Notes: generated by a model from the letters alone, not told the origin. Shown: positions 43,694 to 52,224, counted from the first letter of the stretch. The stretch: DNA of 64,000 nucleotides from JBBECJ01 sp963763325 (GCA_963763325.1 CAVXOL010000011.1:62001-126000); one strand, 5' to 3'. Made by a program: numbers and translations.

Positions 43694-44527
43694 TTAAATC
43701 AACGCGAGTGAATCTCGATCAGCCAACGCGATGCCGCCGTTCTCGGACGTGTTGACAACAAAGGCGATGTCATGGAGAACGACTCCAACGATCCGAAATG
43801 ACATAACACCATCAATCATGACTCCCTGTCGGGTGAGTCTAATGCACAGCCCCTTCGCCCAGAAAGTTCCCTTGATCGACAGCAAACTCTGTTCAGCCTT
43901 GGATGCGTCAATATCCAGTGCGATATTCCGAGGTCTGTTTCGAATGGTAAGAATATTGTGGCGAAAGTCGAGGTCCCAAGGAAGCGAATCATTGGACTTC
44001 CACTCATTCCTATCGATCTCAACGAGCAGATTGCCCTCGCTGTCGTACAGTTTGGCTGATATCTCGAGCCTGCCACCCTCAGACGTAAGCGAAAGCAGAA
44101 CCTCGTCGTCAACAACCAGGATCGGCCCGAGCCCGATTGTTGCGACTCCTCCAACCAGGATCGCGGGACCAAGAACGGCGGTCTCGTCCCATGTCGGATC
44201 CGTCTCGCTCGTTATCACCGCATGATTGCGAATCGCGATCTGAGGGTTCGTTTGCGTGACCGTTAGCAATCCATTCGTGTATCCACGGCTTACACTGAAT
44301 GGGTTCAGTTTCAACTCGCGTTGCTCAGATCGAGGCAATGCTCCGCGAGTAGCCATGCCGTGACAGTTGGGGCAGAGGACCATCATGTCTTCTGGGCGAA
44401 AGTGCTCATCCTCGTTGTATGGGACGATGTGGTGGTATTGGAAGACGGGATAGCCGCATTTGCAACAACCGAAACCGGCCTCTTGCCGGAGTTGCCGTGC
44501 GATAGCGTCGGGGACATCCCGACCCAT
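43694..44527 (-). CDS. HNH endonuclease-domain protein with unknown C-terminal domain
   Basis: ATG 44527 follows GGAGGAATTGCC on the minus strand, giving 277 residues. The first 70 residues hold an HNH nuclease motif: CCKCGYPVFQYHHIVPYNED (zinc Cys pair and the HH) and MMVLCPNCHGMA (second Cys pair and final His). The remainder (VTQTNPQIAIRNHAVITSET onward) is beta-rich and unlike known nuclease tails; it could bind DNA or a partner. Lower GC than neighbours and location in the island suggest transfer; defence or mobile-element roles are possible. Confidence 0.78.
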   Translation of the reverse strand: MGRDVPDAIARQLRQEAGFGCCKCGYPVFQYHHIVPYNEDEHFRPEDMMVLCPNCHGMATRGALPRSEQRELKLNPFSVSRGYTNGLLTVTQTNPQIAIRNHAVITSETDPTWDETAVLGPAILVGGVATIGLGPILVVDDEVLLSLTSEGGRLEISAKLYDSEGNLLVEIDRNEWKSNDSLPWDLDFRHNILTIRNRPRNIALDIDASKAEQSLLSIKGTFWAKGLCIRLTRQGVMIDGVMSFRIVGVVLHDIAFVVNTSENGGIALADRDSLALI

Positions 44528-44742
44528 GGCAATTCCTCCGTATATCTGACTCAACGAATCTCAACGACATATCCTCAATGAATCGAGCAACCTGAGTGAC
44601 CTGAACGTGGTCGGCAGAACATCCATGGAACACCCGCACCCCAATCACCCGTCCTGTTCCACCAACTACGTGTTCCATCGCGCCACCGTTTGGGCTTGCA
44701 GATAGGGATCGTGCGCTGACGTTGGGGTAGCCGAATCCATGA

Positions 44743-45576
44743 TTAGGCCGGGGCAATGTACTTCGGATACGAGCCGAAGACCTTGAAGATGTCCGACTTG
44801 GCGCGCATTCGCTCCAGAGCGGCCGCGATGTGTGGGTCGAGGCGGTGGCCTTCGATCTCGATCAGGAAGTAGTACTCGCCGAGGACGTGCTTGGCCGGGC
44901 GGCTCTCCAGCCGAGTCATCTGGATCCGGTCAGCGGCCAGCTCGTCGAGGACGGCGTGCAGCGAGCCAGGCACGTTCTGGCGGACCGTCACCGTCAGCGA
45001 GGTCTTGTCGTTGCCGGTCGGCGCGTGGTCGCGTTCGTGGAGGGCGACGAAGCGCGTCACGTTGGTGTGGTTGTCCTCGATGTTGCGCGCCAGGATCGTC
45101 CCGCCGTAGAGCTCCGCCGCCCGCAACGGACCGATCGCGGCGACGGTCAGGTCATCCCCCTTCGAGACCTCTTCGACGGCCCCGGCTGTCGAGAGGGCGG
45201 CCATCTGGTTGGCGTTCGGCAGGCAGCGGTCGAGGAACTTACGGCACTGGCCGAACGCCTGCGGGTGGGTCAGGACGCTCTTGATGCCGGTGATCTTCGA
45301 TCCCTGCGCGCCAACCAGGCAGTGCTGGACCGGGACGACAATCTCGCGACAGATCTGGAGCTCCGTCTCGTGGATCAGCAGGTCAACGGTGGACGCGACC
45401 GAGCCCTCGATCGAGTTCTCGATCGGTAGGACGGCACTGTCGGCGACATCGGCCTCAACCGCCGAAACCAGCGCGGCAAAGCTCGTGAACGGGATCAGCT
45501 CGTCGCCCTCCGAGGCGTACTGCAACGCCGCTTCCTCGCTGAACGTCCCTGCCGGTCCCAGATAGGCGATGCGCAT
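44743..45576 (-). CDS. pheA: Prephenate dehydratase
   Basis: A monofunctional 277-residue enzyme from ATG 45576. Catalytic domain: MRIAYLGPAGTFSEEAALQY, VLPIENSIEGSVASTVDLL and the conserved NVTRFVAL with the TRF triad. The regulatory ACT domain carries LESRPAKHVLGEYYFLIEIE, the ESRP motif for phenylalanine binding. It converts prephenate to phenylpyruvate in Phe synthesis and is probably feedback-inhibited by Phe. It marks the return to core genes after the island. Confidence 0.95.
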   Translation of the reverse strand: MRIAYLGPAGTFSEEAALQYASEGDELIPFTSFAALVSAVEADVADSAVLPIENSIEGSVASTVDLLIHETELQICREIVVPVQHCLVGAQGSKITGIKSVLTHPQAFGQCRKFLDRCLPNANQMAALSTAGAVEEVSKGDDLTVAAIGPLRAAELYGGTILARNIEDNHTNVTRFVALHERDHAPTGNDKTSLTVTVRQNVPGSLHAVLDELAADRIQMTRLESRPAKHVLGEYYFLIEIEGHRLDPHIAAALERMRAKSDIFKVFGSYPKYIAPA

Positions 45577-45728
45577 TGATCCCCCGACCCTTCCCCCACG
45601 ATCCTGTCGTCGTTTCATGTCCTCGCAGTATACCGCCAGGCGTCGGGAACACGTGACAGCCGACAGGAACTCGCCGCACGCCGATCAACTCCTGTTTCCT
45701 GTTCCCTGTCCCCTGTTCCCTCGAACGC

Positions 45729-45734
45729 TATACT
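45729..45734 (+). promoter_or_regulatory. Candidate -10 element of thpR (near-leaderless transcript)
   Basis: TATACT at 45729-45734 ends nine bases before the thpR ATG at 45744, so transcription would begin at or within a few bases of the start codon. No Shine-Dalgarno is present in that gap. A good -35 was not found. Confidence 0.4.
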
Positions 45735-45743
45735 TGTCAGGTT

Positions 45744-46424
45744 ATGGCGAATCAACGCACGCGACGAACCAGTTCAACAGAGCCAGCACCACCGGCACAG
45801 CGCCTGTTCGCTGCCGTCCCGGTCAGCGACGCCGTCCGCGAACAGATGCGCGCGATCAGGACTGCGCTGGAGCCGCAGGGCTGGACGATTCGCTGGGTCG
45901 ACCCCGACCTGGCCCACCTGACGGTCAAGTTCTTCGGTGACACTCGCCCAAACCAGATTGCATCGCTGGAGAGCAAGCTCGCCTTCGCGGCTGACCGCTC
46001 CCAGCAGGCGCATCTGATAACCGGCGACTTCATCATGCTTGGTCCACGCAAGCGCCCGAACGTCCTCTCGCTCGCGATCGACGCGGCCACGGACGATGCG
46101 GAGGCACTGACCGCGCTTGAATCGCTCGCGCGAGAGGTCGAACGACAGACCGCCGGGATCGGCGCCGGTGGCAACGAGCGCGCCTTCAAGGCGCATCTGA
46201 CCCTCGGCCGCTTCAAGGACACCGATGGTGCGCCCGCCGATGTCGAGCAGACACTCGCGACGGTCGCCCTCCAGCCGGTTGCGTTCACCGTCGATCGCCT
46301 CCTGCTCGTTCGAAGCGTCCTCAGCCAGCAGGGCCCGACCTACACGACAATTGCCGAGTGGCCGTTGAGCGCATCGTCCGAGAACACAGACGTCGATACC
46401 CCCGAGCCGGACGACCACGGCTAG
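45744..46424 (+). CDS. thpR: RNA 2',3'-cyclic phosphodiesterase (LigT/ThpR family)
   Basis: A 226-residue 2H phosphoesterase. Both catalytic HxTx motifs are present: AHLTVKFFGDT (His58, Thr60) and AHLTLGRFKDT (His151, Thr153). The N-terminus QRLFAAVPVSDAVREQM fits the family. It hydrolyses 2',3'-cyclic ends of RNA. About 15 N-terminal and 12 C-terminal residues are extra, disordered and charged. It precedes prfA by 63 bases. Confidence 0.9.
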   Translation: MANQRTRRTSSTEPAPPAQRLFAAVPVSDAVREQMRAIRTALEPQGWTIRWVDPDLAHLTVKFFGDTRPNQIASLESKLAFAADRSQQAHLITGDFIMLGPRKRPNVLSLAIDAATDDAEALTALESLAREVERQTAGIGAGGNERAFKAHLTLGRFKDTDGAPADVEQTLATVALQPVAFTVDRLLLVRSVLSQQGPTYTTIAEWPLSASSENTDVDTPEPDDHG

Positions 46425-46487
46425 CGCGTCACGCATCACGCGTCACCAATCACTCATCACTCTTCACACAGCACTGGAGAACTCACC

Positions 46488-47567
46488 ATGTCCACCATGT
46501 TTGACCGGTTAGCGCATCTGGACAGGCGCTACGACGAACTAACGCAGTTGCTTGGCGACCCGGAAGTCGCCTCAAACCCTGACAAGCTGATGGAGTACGG
46601 CCGCGAGCGGTCAGATCTCGACGAGGTTGTCACAACCTGGCGTGAGCTGCGCGAGATGGAGCGCCAGATCGCCGACGCCGAGCAGATGGCGCGCGACGAC
46701 GACCCGGAGATGGCCGAGATGGCCAGGGCCGAGCTCGACGGCCTGCGCGATGCCCGCGAGCCGATCGTCTCGCGACTACGCGCCCTGCTGGTCCCGAAGG
46801 ACCCGCTCGACGACAAGAACGTCATCCTCGAGATCCGGGCCGGCACCGGCGGCGAGGAAGCAGCCCTCTTCGCCGCTGAGCTGATGCGGATGTACATGCG
46901 CTACGCCGAACGGCAGGGCTGGAAGACCGACATCATGGACTACAGCGAGACCGGTATCGGTGGCATCAAGGAAGCGATCATCGAGGTTCGCGGCCGTGGC
47001 GCCTACTCGCACCTGCGCTTCGAGAGCGGTGTCCACCGTGTCCAGCGTGTCCCGGTCACCGAGTCGAGCGGCAGGGTCCACACGTCAGCCGCCACCGTCG
47101 CCGTCATGCCGGAGGCTGAAGAGGTCGACCTTCAGATCGCTGACAACGAGTTGCGCGTCGATGTCTATCGCTCCAGCGGTCACGGCGGTCAGTCGGTCAA
47201 CACGACTGACTCTGCCGTCCGGATCACCCACCTGCCGTCCGGACTGGTCGTCACCAGTCAGGACGAGAAGTCGCAGTTGAAGAACCGCGCCAAAGCGATG
47301 GCCGTCCTCCGCTCGCGCCTGTTCGACCTCGAACAGCAGAAGCTCGACGACGAACGGGGCGGCATGCGCCGCTCACAGGTCGGTAGCGGTGACCGCAGCG
47401 AGAAGATCCGCACCTACAACTTCCCACAGGACCGCGTCACCGACCACCGCATCAAGACCAGCCTCTCCAACCTCCCCGGCGTCATGGACGGTGCGATCGA
47501 CCCATTCATCCGTGAGCTCCAGGCCGTCGATCAGGCCGAACGGCTGCAGATGGCGGGGATTGGGTGA
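46488..47567 (+). CDS. prfA: Peptide chain release factor 1
   Basis: A 359-residue class I release factor with GGAGAA before the ATG. It has the long N-terminal helical domain (DRLAHLDRRYDELTQLLGDP), the central VLEIRAGTGGEEAALF-type block and the catalytic GGQ in SSGHGGQSVNTTDSAVRITH at about residue 232. The codon-recognition region reads VPVTESSGRVHTSAATVAVM; RF1 proteins usually have a PxT tripeptide and here it is PVT. It terminates translation at UAA and UAG. Its TGA stop overlaps a GTG that opens prmC, the methylase of its GGQ glutamine. Confidence 0.96.
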   Translation: MSTMFDRLAHLDRRYDELTQLLGDPEVASNPDKLMEYGRERSDLDEVVTTWRELREMERQIADAEQMARDDDPEMAEMARAELDGLRDAREPIVSRLRALLVPKDPLDDKNVILEIRAGTGGEEAALFAAELMRMYMRYAERQGWKTDIMDYSETGIGGIKEAIIEVRGRGAYSHLRFESGVHRVQRVPVTESSGRVHTSAATVAVMPEAEEVDLQIADNELRVDVYRSSGHGGQSVNTTDSAVRITHLPSGLVVTSQDEKSQLKNRAKAMAVLRSRLFDLEQQKLDDERGGMRRSQVGSGDRSEKIRTYNFPQDRVTDHRIKTSLSNLPGVMDGAIDPFIRELQAVDQAERLQMAGIG

Positions 47568-48563
47568 GTCGGTCGGGAATCGGGAATCGGGAATCGGGGA
47601 CGGACGACGAAACCCCTCCCCCCAGCCCCCTCCCCTGTGCGGAGAGGGGGAGTGAGTCTCAGCGTCGTGGCTCCCCCTCTCCGCACAGGGGAGGGGGCTG
47701 GGGGGAGGGGTTTCGTTCCCACTGGGACGCCCTCTCCTCCGCCACCGACCGCTTCGAAGACGCCGACGTCAGCGAGTCGCCGGCACTCGATGCGGAACTG
47801 CTGTTACGGCAGGTGCTGGGCATCGAGCGTGCTCAGCTCTTCCTGCGCTACGAGCGCCCGCTGCCGGATGGCGCCTCCGAGCGGTTCGAGGCGCTGGTCG
47901 AGAGGCGACTGGCCGGAGAGCCGATCGCCTACATCATCGGCTCGCGCTGGTTCCGCAACATCGAGCTGTTCGTTGACGAGCGGGTGCTGATCCCCAGGCC
48001 AGAGACGGAGCGATTCGTCGAGTACGCGCTAGCGTGGCTCCGATCGCACCCCGGTCAGCGCCGCGTCGTTGATGTCGGCACCGGCTCCGGTGCAATCGCA
48101 CTCGCTCTGGCGGACGAGCTTGGCAAGCGACGTCTCGATGTCCAGATCGTCGCGACCGACATTTCGTCGGCGGCGTTGGAGGTCGCGGGGATCAACCGCG
48201 AGCGGCTTGGGCTGGCCGACCGTGTCGAGTTGGTCGAGTCCGATCTGCTGGACGGCTTCACGGAACCGTTCGATATCATCCTCGCGAACCTGCCCTACCT
48301 GCGTCCCGATCAGCGGCACCCGTCGACCCGTCGCGAACCAGAGGTCGCCCTCTTCGGTGGCTCCGACGGCTTCGACCTCCATCGCCGCCTGCTGCGCCAA
48401 TCCGCGACGTTGCTCGCCCCGGACTGGACTGTGGGTCGGCGAGATCGACCCTGCCCAGGCGGAGATCGCCATCAGTTTCGCCAGTGAAGCAACCGGACGT
48501 GATGCGCGGGTCGAAGCAGACTATGCCGGGGATGCTCGTTACCTGCTGATTGGGAACGTGTAG
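47564..48563 (+). CDS. prmC: Release factor glutamine methyltransferase (repeat-derived N-terminus; one frame change)
   Basis: PrmC methylates the GGQ glutamine of release factors. The body matches: ESPALDAELLLRQVLGIERA, LFVDERVLIPRPETERFVEY, SAM motif RRVVDVGTGSGAIALALADE, and NLPY in ILANLPYLRPDQ (the NPPY position, Leu for Pro). The frame changes near 48425, then continues GLWVGEIDPAQAEIAISFAS to the stop at 48563. The only in-frame start before the body is the GTG at 47564 overlapping the prfA stop. The first ~50 codons therefore include a tandem GGGAATC repeat and the whole palindrome 47608-47715, giving an odd Pro/Gly/Arg-rich extension. Confidence 0.85.
47573..47600 (+). repeat. Short tandem repeat (CGGGAAT units)
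   Basis: Between the prfA stop and the palindrome the sequence repeats CGGGAAT about three and a half times. It lies in the translated extension of prmC and reads as SGIGNRESG-like residues. Confidence 0.7.
47608..47715. repeat. Perfect 45-bp inverted repeat inside the prmC reading frame
   Basis: Bases 47608-47652 are the exact reverse complement of 47671-47715, with an 18-base loop. The arms are C-rich (CGAAACCCCTCCCCCCAG, then a stretch ending GCGGAGAGGGGGAG) and resemble the element at 1751-1851. The 108-base unit is a multiple of three and contains no stop in the prmC frame. Confidence 0.85.
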
Positions 48564-48589
48564 GACCGACATCCCCGGTGAATCCCCTC

Positions 48590-48595
48590 TACAAT
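48590..48595 (+). promoter_or_regulatory. Candidate -10 element before the MSOX-like gene
   Basis: TACAAT at 48590-48595 lies 58 bases before ATG 48654, just after the prmC stop. No strong -35 is visible. Support is by consensus and position only. Confidence 0.3.
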
Positions 48596-48653
48596 TCGAC
48601 CGCGTACATAGGTACGGGGAATTCGTTTTCTGGACGACGTAGAGGGTTAACAC

Positions 48654-49781
48654 ATGAGCAAGTCGTACGATGTGATCGTCCTGGGCCTTGGTGGGATGGG
48701 GAGCGCCGCGGCGGCCCATCTCGCGAAACGTGGCCAGCGGGTGCTGGGACTCGACCTGTACGAGCGGCAGCACAAGCACGGCTCGTCGCACGGCGTCAGC
48801 CGCATCATCCGCGAGGCGTACTTCGAAGCGCCTGAATACGTGCCGCTCGTCCAGCGCGCCTACACGCTCTGGCGTGAACTGGAGAAGGAGACCGGGCGCT
48901 TCCTGCTGACCGTCACTGGCGGGCTGAACATCGGCACTCCCGAGTCGGAGTTCGTCAGCGGCTCGATCGCCAGCGCGAAGCAATGGGATCTCCCATATGA
49001 GTACCTGAACCCGTCTGAGGTTACCGAGCGCTTTCCCGGCTTCCGGCTGACCGACGATCTGGTCGCCGTCTACGAGCCAAACGCCGGCTACCTCAAGCCG
49101 GAAGGCTGCATGCTGGCGCACTACCACGTCGCATCAAAGCACGGCGCGGAACTGCACTTCGAAGAGGGCGTCACCGAGTGGGAGGCCAGCGACGCCGGTG
49201 TCCGCGTCAAGACCAGTAAGGCTGAGTATCAGGCCGAGCGGCTCGTGATCGCGGCCGGTCCATGGGCCTCGCAGATGATGTCGGACCTCGGCCTGCCGCT
49301 CACCGTTCGCCGCATCGTCAACGTCCACTTCAAGCCGGAACAACTGAATCTCTTCCGCGGCGCGAACTGCCCGGTCTACCTGATGCAGATACCGGAAGGC
49401 GATTACTACGGCTTCCCGGCCTTCCCCGGTCGTGGCCTGAAGATCGGTCGCCACGACATCGGTGAGCCGTCGACGCCGGACACCATCCGCCGCGAAGTTG
49501 ACGCCGCTGAAATCAAGATGCTGCGCGAAGTTCTCGACAAATACATGCCCGGCGCCTCCGGCATGGTCAAAGAGACGCTGACCTGCATGTACACCGACAC
49601 ACCCGACAGCCACTTCATCATCGACCTGCACCCGGAGCACCAGAACGTCGCCTTCGCCTGCGGCTTCTCCGGCCACGGCTTCAAGTTCGCCAGCACCATC
49701 GGCGAGGTCCTCGCCGACCTGGCGACCGAGGGCAAGACACAACACGAGATCGGTTTCCTGTCGCTGGGACGGTTCGCGTAG
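48654..49781 (+). CDS. Monomeric sarcosine oxidase/N-methyltryptophan oxidase-like FAD enzyme
   Basis: A 375-residue flavoprotein. The FAD-binding N-terminus is DVIVLGLGGMGSAAAAHLAK followed by LDLYERQHKHGSSHGVSRII, the HGSSHG stretch being typical of MSOX-type oxidases. The conserved Cys in ETLTCMYTDTPDSHFIID matches the residue that carries covalent FAD in MSOX. FACGFSGHGFKFASTIGEVL closes the FAD site. It oxidises an N-methyl or similar amine to imine plus H2O2. It is probably a single-gene unit. Confidence 0.9.
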   Translation: MSKSYDVIVLGLGGMGSAAAAHLAKRGQRVLGLDLYERQHKHGSSHGVSRIIREAYFEAPEYVPLVQRAYTLWRELEKETGRFLLTVTGGLNIGTPESEFVSGSIASAKQWDLPYEYLNPSEVTERFPGFRLTDDLVAVYEPNAGYLKPEGCMLAHYHVASKHGAELHFEEGVTEWEASDAGVRVKTSKAEYQAERLVIAAGPWASQMMSDLGLPLTVRRIVNVHFKPEQLNLFRGANCPVYLMQIPEGDYYGFPAFPGRGLKIGRHDIGEPSTPDTIRREVDAAEIKMLREVLDKYMPGASGMVKETLTCMYTDTPDSHFIIDLHPEHQNVAFACGFSGHGFKFASTIGEVLADLATEGKTQHEIGFLSLGRFA

Positions 49782-49891
49782 GAACTGCACCAGCACGAGT
49801 GGAACGGAGCCTGCGAAGGTCAATGCTGTCTACGATGAACCTGAGGCTGTTCAGGCAACGACCCTGACGAGTTGAAAGCGTCTTGAACAAT

Positions 49892-49930
49892 GAAAAGCCG
49901 CGAGGGCCAATATGTCCTCGCGGCTTCGCT
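49892..49930. terminator. Rho-independent terminator (rpmB; possibly bidirectional)
   Basis: AGCCGCGAGG (49896-49905) pairs with CCTCGCGGCT (49916-49925) around a 10-base loop. On the minus strand the stem is followed by TTTTC, a fitting tail for rpmB. It also lies downstream of the plus-strand oxidase. Confidence 0.75.
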
Positions 49931-49949
49931 CGTTGTATTGGAATAACGT

Positions 49950-50138
49950 CTACTTCTGCAGCTTGGACATCGTCCGAATGCAGCGCGTGCAGGCATTCAT
50001 CGACTTGGCACGACCATTCTCGTAGACGGTCGTCTTCTGGATGTTCGGACGGAAAACACGGTTGGTGCGCTTCTTTGAGAAGCTGACATTGTGTCCAAAC
50101 GAGAGTGTCTTACCGCACACCTCACACTGGCCGGCCAT
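49950..50138 (-). CDS. rpmB: 50S ribosomal protein L28
   Basis: A 62-residue protein starting MAGQCEVCGKTLSFGHNVSF, with KKRTNRVFRPNIQKTTVYEN and a C-terminal CTRCIRTMSKLQK. The four cysteines (CxxC near the N-terminus and CTRC near the end) form the zinc-ribbon version of L28. Size and motifs match L28 fully. It is a single gene with its own terminator. Confidence 0.96.
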   Translation of the reverse strand: MAGQCEVCGKTLSFGHNVSFSKKRTNRVFRPNIQKTTVYENGRAKSMNACTRCIRTMSKLQK

Positions 50139-50399
50139 CGTGGTTCCCTCTTCCCTGTTATTTCCCCAGATTGCAGTTTCAGATCACCGACGGCCGGGCA
50201 CGTAAATACGGCGTCGCCGGGCAACAATCTCTAATGATACGGCCCAATGCGGTTATCCGCAACTGTTCGCGATTTGGGGTGATCCAACGATTGGGGTCAT
50301 GGCAAGCGTCTGGATGCGCTTGAATTCTCGATATTCTCCCATCATACTGATGCCAGAGGAAACAACACGTTGGTCGTGCGGCCACCTGAAGAGACGCCC

Positions 50400-51380
50400 A
50401 TGTGCTTTTCGTCGTTCCGCGGGTGTCTGACTCGTCGAACTCGTCGCGCATTACGCGCGGTGATCGTGATCGGCTGGGCGGCGTTCGTACTGGCAGCCTG
50501 CGGCGGCGATGGTTCGACGGATGACCAATCGGTGACGACCGCGACGATGACCGCTGTCGCCACGCAGGCGAACGATCCCACCGCAACGACGCGTGCCTTG
50601 TCTCCAACGCCGTCTGCAACCGTTACGCCTGACCCATCGCCAACCGCGACGCAGGAGCCAGTGACGCTAACCCCAACCCCATCACTGGAAACTGGCATCC
50701 TGGTCGATATCGGCGGCCACAGCCTCTGGATTCGATGCTATGGGGCAGGTGCATCAACAGTCGTCTTCGAGTCGCCGGGCTTCTTCGGGAATCATGTCGG
50801 AATGGCTGATCTTCCCGACGCAGTGTCGGCATTCGCGCGCGTCTGTGTCTACGATCGCTGCCAATTCCGGAAAAAGTGATGTTGGGCCATTCCCAACGAC
50901 GTTCCAGCAATCGGTCGAGGAGTTACGCCTGTTGCTGGTGTCTGCTGATGTCCAGCTACCGATCGTGCTGGCTGGCTACTCGCTTGGAGGCGCGATCAGC
51001 CAGATGTACGCCGCGAGCTATCCTGAAGATGTCGGTTGGACTGGTGTTGATCGACCCAACCGATGACGGAATCGCTCACGCGGTTCGCGTCGCAGGAGGC
51101 GCAGTACTACCATATCGACGTCGTGACGAGCGCGGAGCAACTGGCCAACGTCGGGCCGCTCCCCGATATCCCGCTGACGATCGTCTCGAACGACTCACCC
51201 ACCACGCCGGCGGACGTGCTCGCCGCCTGGCAGGCGCACCACGCAGCAATCGCCGCGTCGCTCCCGCAGGGCCGGCACGTCATCGCGGAGGATAGCGAGC
51301 ACGGCACGATGCTCGAAACGCATCTTGACCTCATTGCGGGACTCTTGCGGGACGTCGTCGATACCGTTGCGACGAAGTAA
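50400..51380 (+). pseudogene. Alpha/beta hydrolase lipoprotein, split by three frame changes
   Basis: ATG 50400 starts MCFSSFRGCLTRRTRRALRA, then a hydrophobic segment ending in the lipobox VLAACGG, so the protein is a membrane-anchored lipoprotein. A Thr/Pro linker precedes the hydrolase domain (DIGGHSLWIRCYGAGAS, VVFESPGFFGNH). The frame changes near 50860 to give NSGKSDVGPFPTTFQQSVEE and the nucleophile elbow AGYSLGGAISQM, near 51030 for VGLVLIDPTDDG, and near 51065 for SLTRFASQEAQYYH to the end, where ...AEDSEHGTML supplies the catalytic His. Full length is about 325 residues. Substrate unknown. All domains persist, so indel errors are likely. Confidence 0.72.
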
Positions 51381-51688
51381 ATGGAGAACGGGCCGTCCTG
51401 GTTGGGGCGGCCCGTTCTCGTGACTGCCGATGCTGCAAGGAGTTTCAATCCGACTCTCCCCGCACGAACCGATCGACCTCGATGACCTGCTCCGAAACGA
51501 TCATGAAGTTGCGGGCACTGTCAGGGCCGTTCGTGCCTCTCGCGTGTGAGCCAGATGGCGGTACGGTTGAGGCGCCGATCTCCTCCAATAGCCGATGAGC
51601 GAATTGGACTACTGCCGGGTCGAGTTAGACGCGAGTGGCGCTTCGAGCCATGTCACGATCTCCGTGTCGTGATAAAGCTGGGTGCAGA
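51381..51688. other. Intergenic region with one terminator-like hairpin
   Basis: This 308-base gap follows the hydrolase. It opens with a hairpin of two 12-base arms (GAGAACGGGCCG at 51384-51395, reverse complement at 51408-51419) that probably ends hydrolase transcription although no T-run follows. The rest shows no supported gene. Confidence 0.5.
51384..51419 (+). terminator. Terminator-like hairpin after the hydrolase gene
   Basis: A perfect 12-bp stem with a 12-base loop starts four bases after the hydrolase TAA. The 3' flank GTGACTGCC lacks a T-run, so intrinsic termination is uncertain. Confidence 0.5.
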
Positions 51689-52033
51689 TCAGGCAGCGAG
51701 CAGGTCAATGGCTTCAGGTAGAACCGCCGCGATCAAGGTGATTCGCCCCTTGGCATTCTCAAACTCCTCTGGAGTGAGGCAGAAGAGGTCCATTGGCGAC
51801 TTGCCACCGACTTCATAAAAAATCGATCGAATTCCCCGTCCTCGAGCCATTGGATTGATGCCGCGGAAGCTCTCGGCCACGATGATGATGTCATAGTCGC
51901 TATCAGGTTGTTGACGCCCTGTGGCATGGGAACCAAAGAGCAAAACTTTCGAGGCACTGAGGCGCTCTTGCAGCAATTCGGCAAAGCGGACCAACGCCGG
52001 ATCTATTCGGATATCAGTTGGTGTTCCAGCCAT
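51689..52033 (-). CDS. MNT-type nucleotidyltransferase domain protein
   Basis: A 114-residue minimal nucleotidyltransferase. The signature VLLFGSHATGRQQPDSDYDI contains the GS motif and the two metal-binding Asp (DSDYD). MNT proteins are usually antitoxins of HEPN toxins (type VII), AMPylating the toxin. Here the upstream overlapping partner is a short 50-residue protein, not a recognisable HEPN. The C-terminus (MDLFCLTPEEFENAKGRITL) is typical. Lower GC suggests transfer. Confidence 0.8.
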   Translation of the reverse strand: MAGTPTDIRIDPALVRFAELLQERLSASKVLLFGSHATGRQQPDSDYDIIIVAESFRGINPMARGRGIRSIFYEVGGKSPMDLFCLTPEEFENAKGRITLIAAVLPEAIDLLAA

Positions 52034-52155
52034 CTCATCACCTCGATCGCAGCAGTCACGTATGAGATCGACATCTCTTCATCGACGTAGTCTACCGGGG
52101 CGGCGAGACTCTCAACATCTGGATAGCGCATGATGTTCAATGCTGGATTGGCCAT
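52003..52155 (-). CDS. Small protein upstream of and overlapping the MNT gene
   Basis: A 50-residue frame from ATG 52155 (MANPALNIMRYPDVESLAAP) to a TAG at 52003-52005 overlaps the MNT start by 31 bases. It is acidic (DYVDEEMS) and likely helical at the end (TAAIEVMRWLEHQLISE). Its position matches the partner gene of an MNT pair, but it is far shorter than HEPN toxins and lacks their RxxxxH motif. No clear ribosome-binding site. Confidence 0.4.
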   Translation of the reverse strand: MANPALNIMRYPDVESLAAPVDYVDEEMSISYVTAAIEVMRWLEHQLISE

Positions 52156-52186
52156 AGTCAGCGCGTCCGCGATAAAAGACGTGTGA

Positions 52187-52224
52187 AAACGACCGAGCCG
52201 CCCCCAATCGGGAGCGGCTCGGTC
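52187..52224 (-). terminator. Rho-independent terminator of groEL
   Basis: GACCGAGCCGC (52191-52201) pairs with GCGGCTCGGTC (52214-52224), an 11-bp perfect stem. Read on the minus strand it is followed by GTTTTC, and it lies about 45 bases after the groEL stop. Confidence 0.8.

Noticed and set aside
44830..45429. A 199-codon plus-strand frame opposite pheA
   Set aside because: pheA with its ACT domain is unambiguous on the minus strand; the plus frame is an artefact of GC-rich codons.
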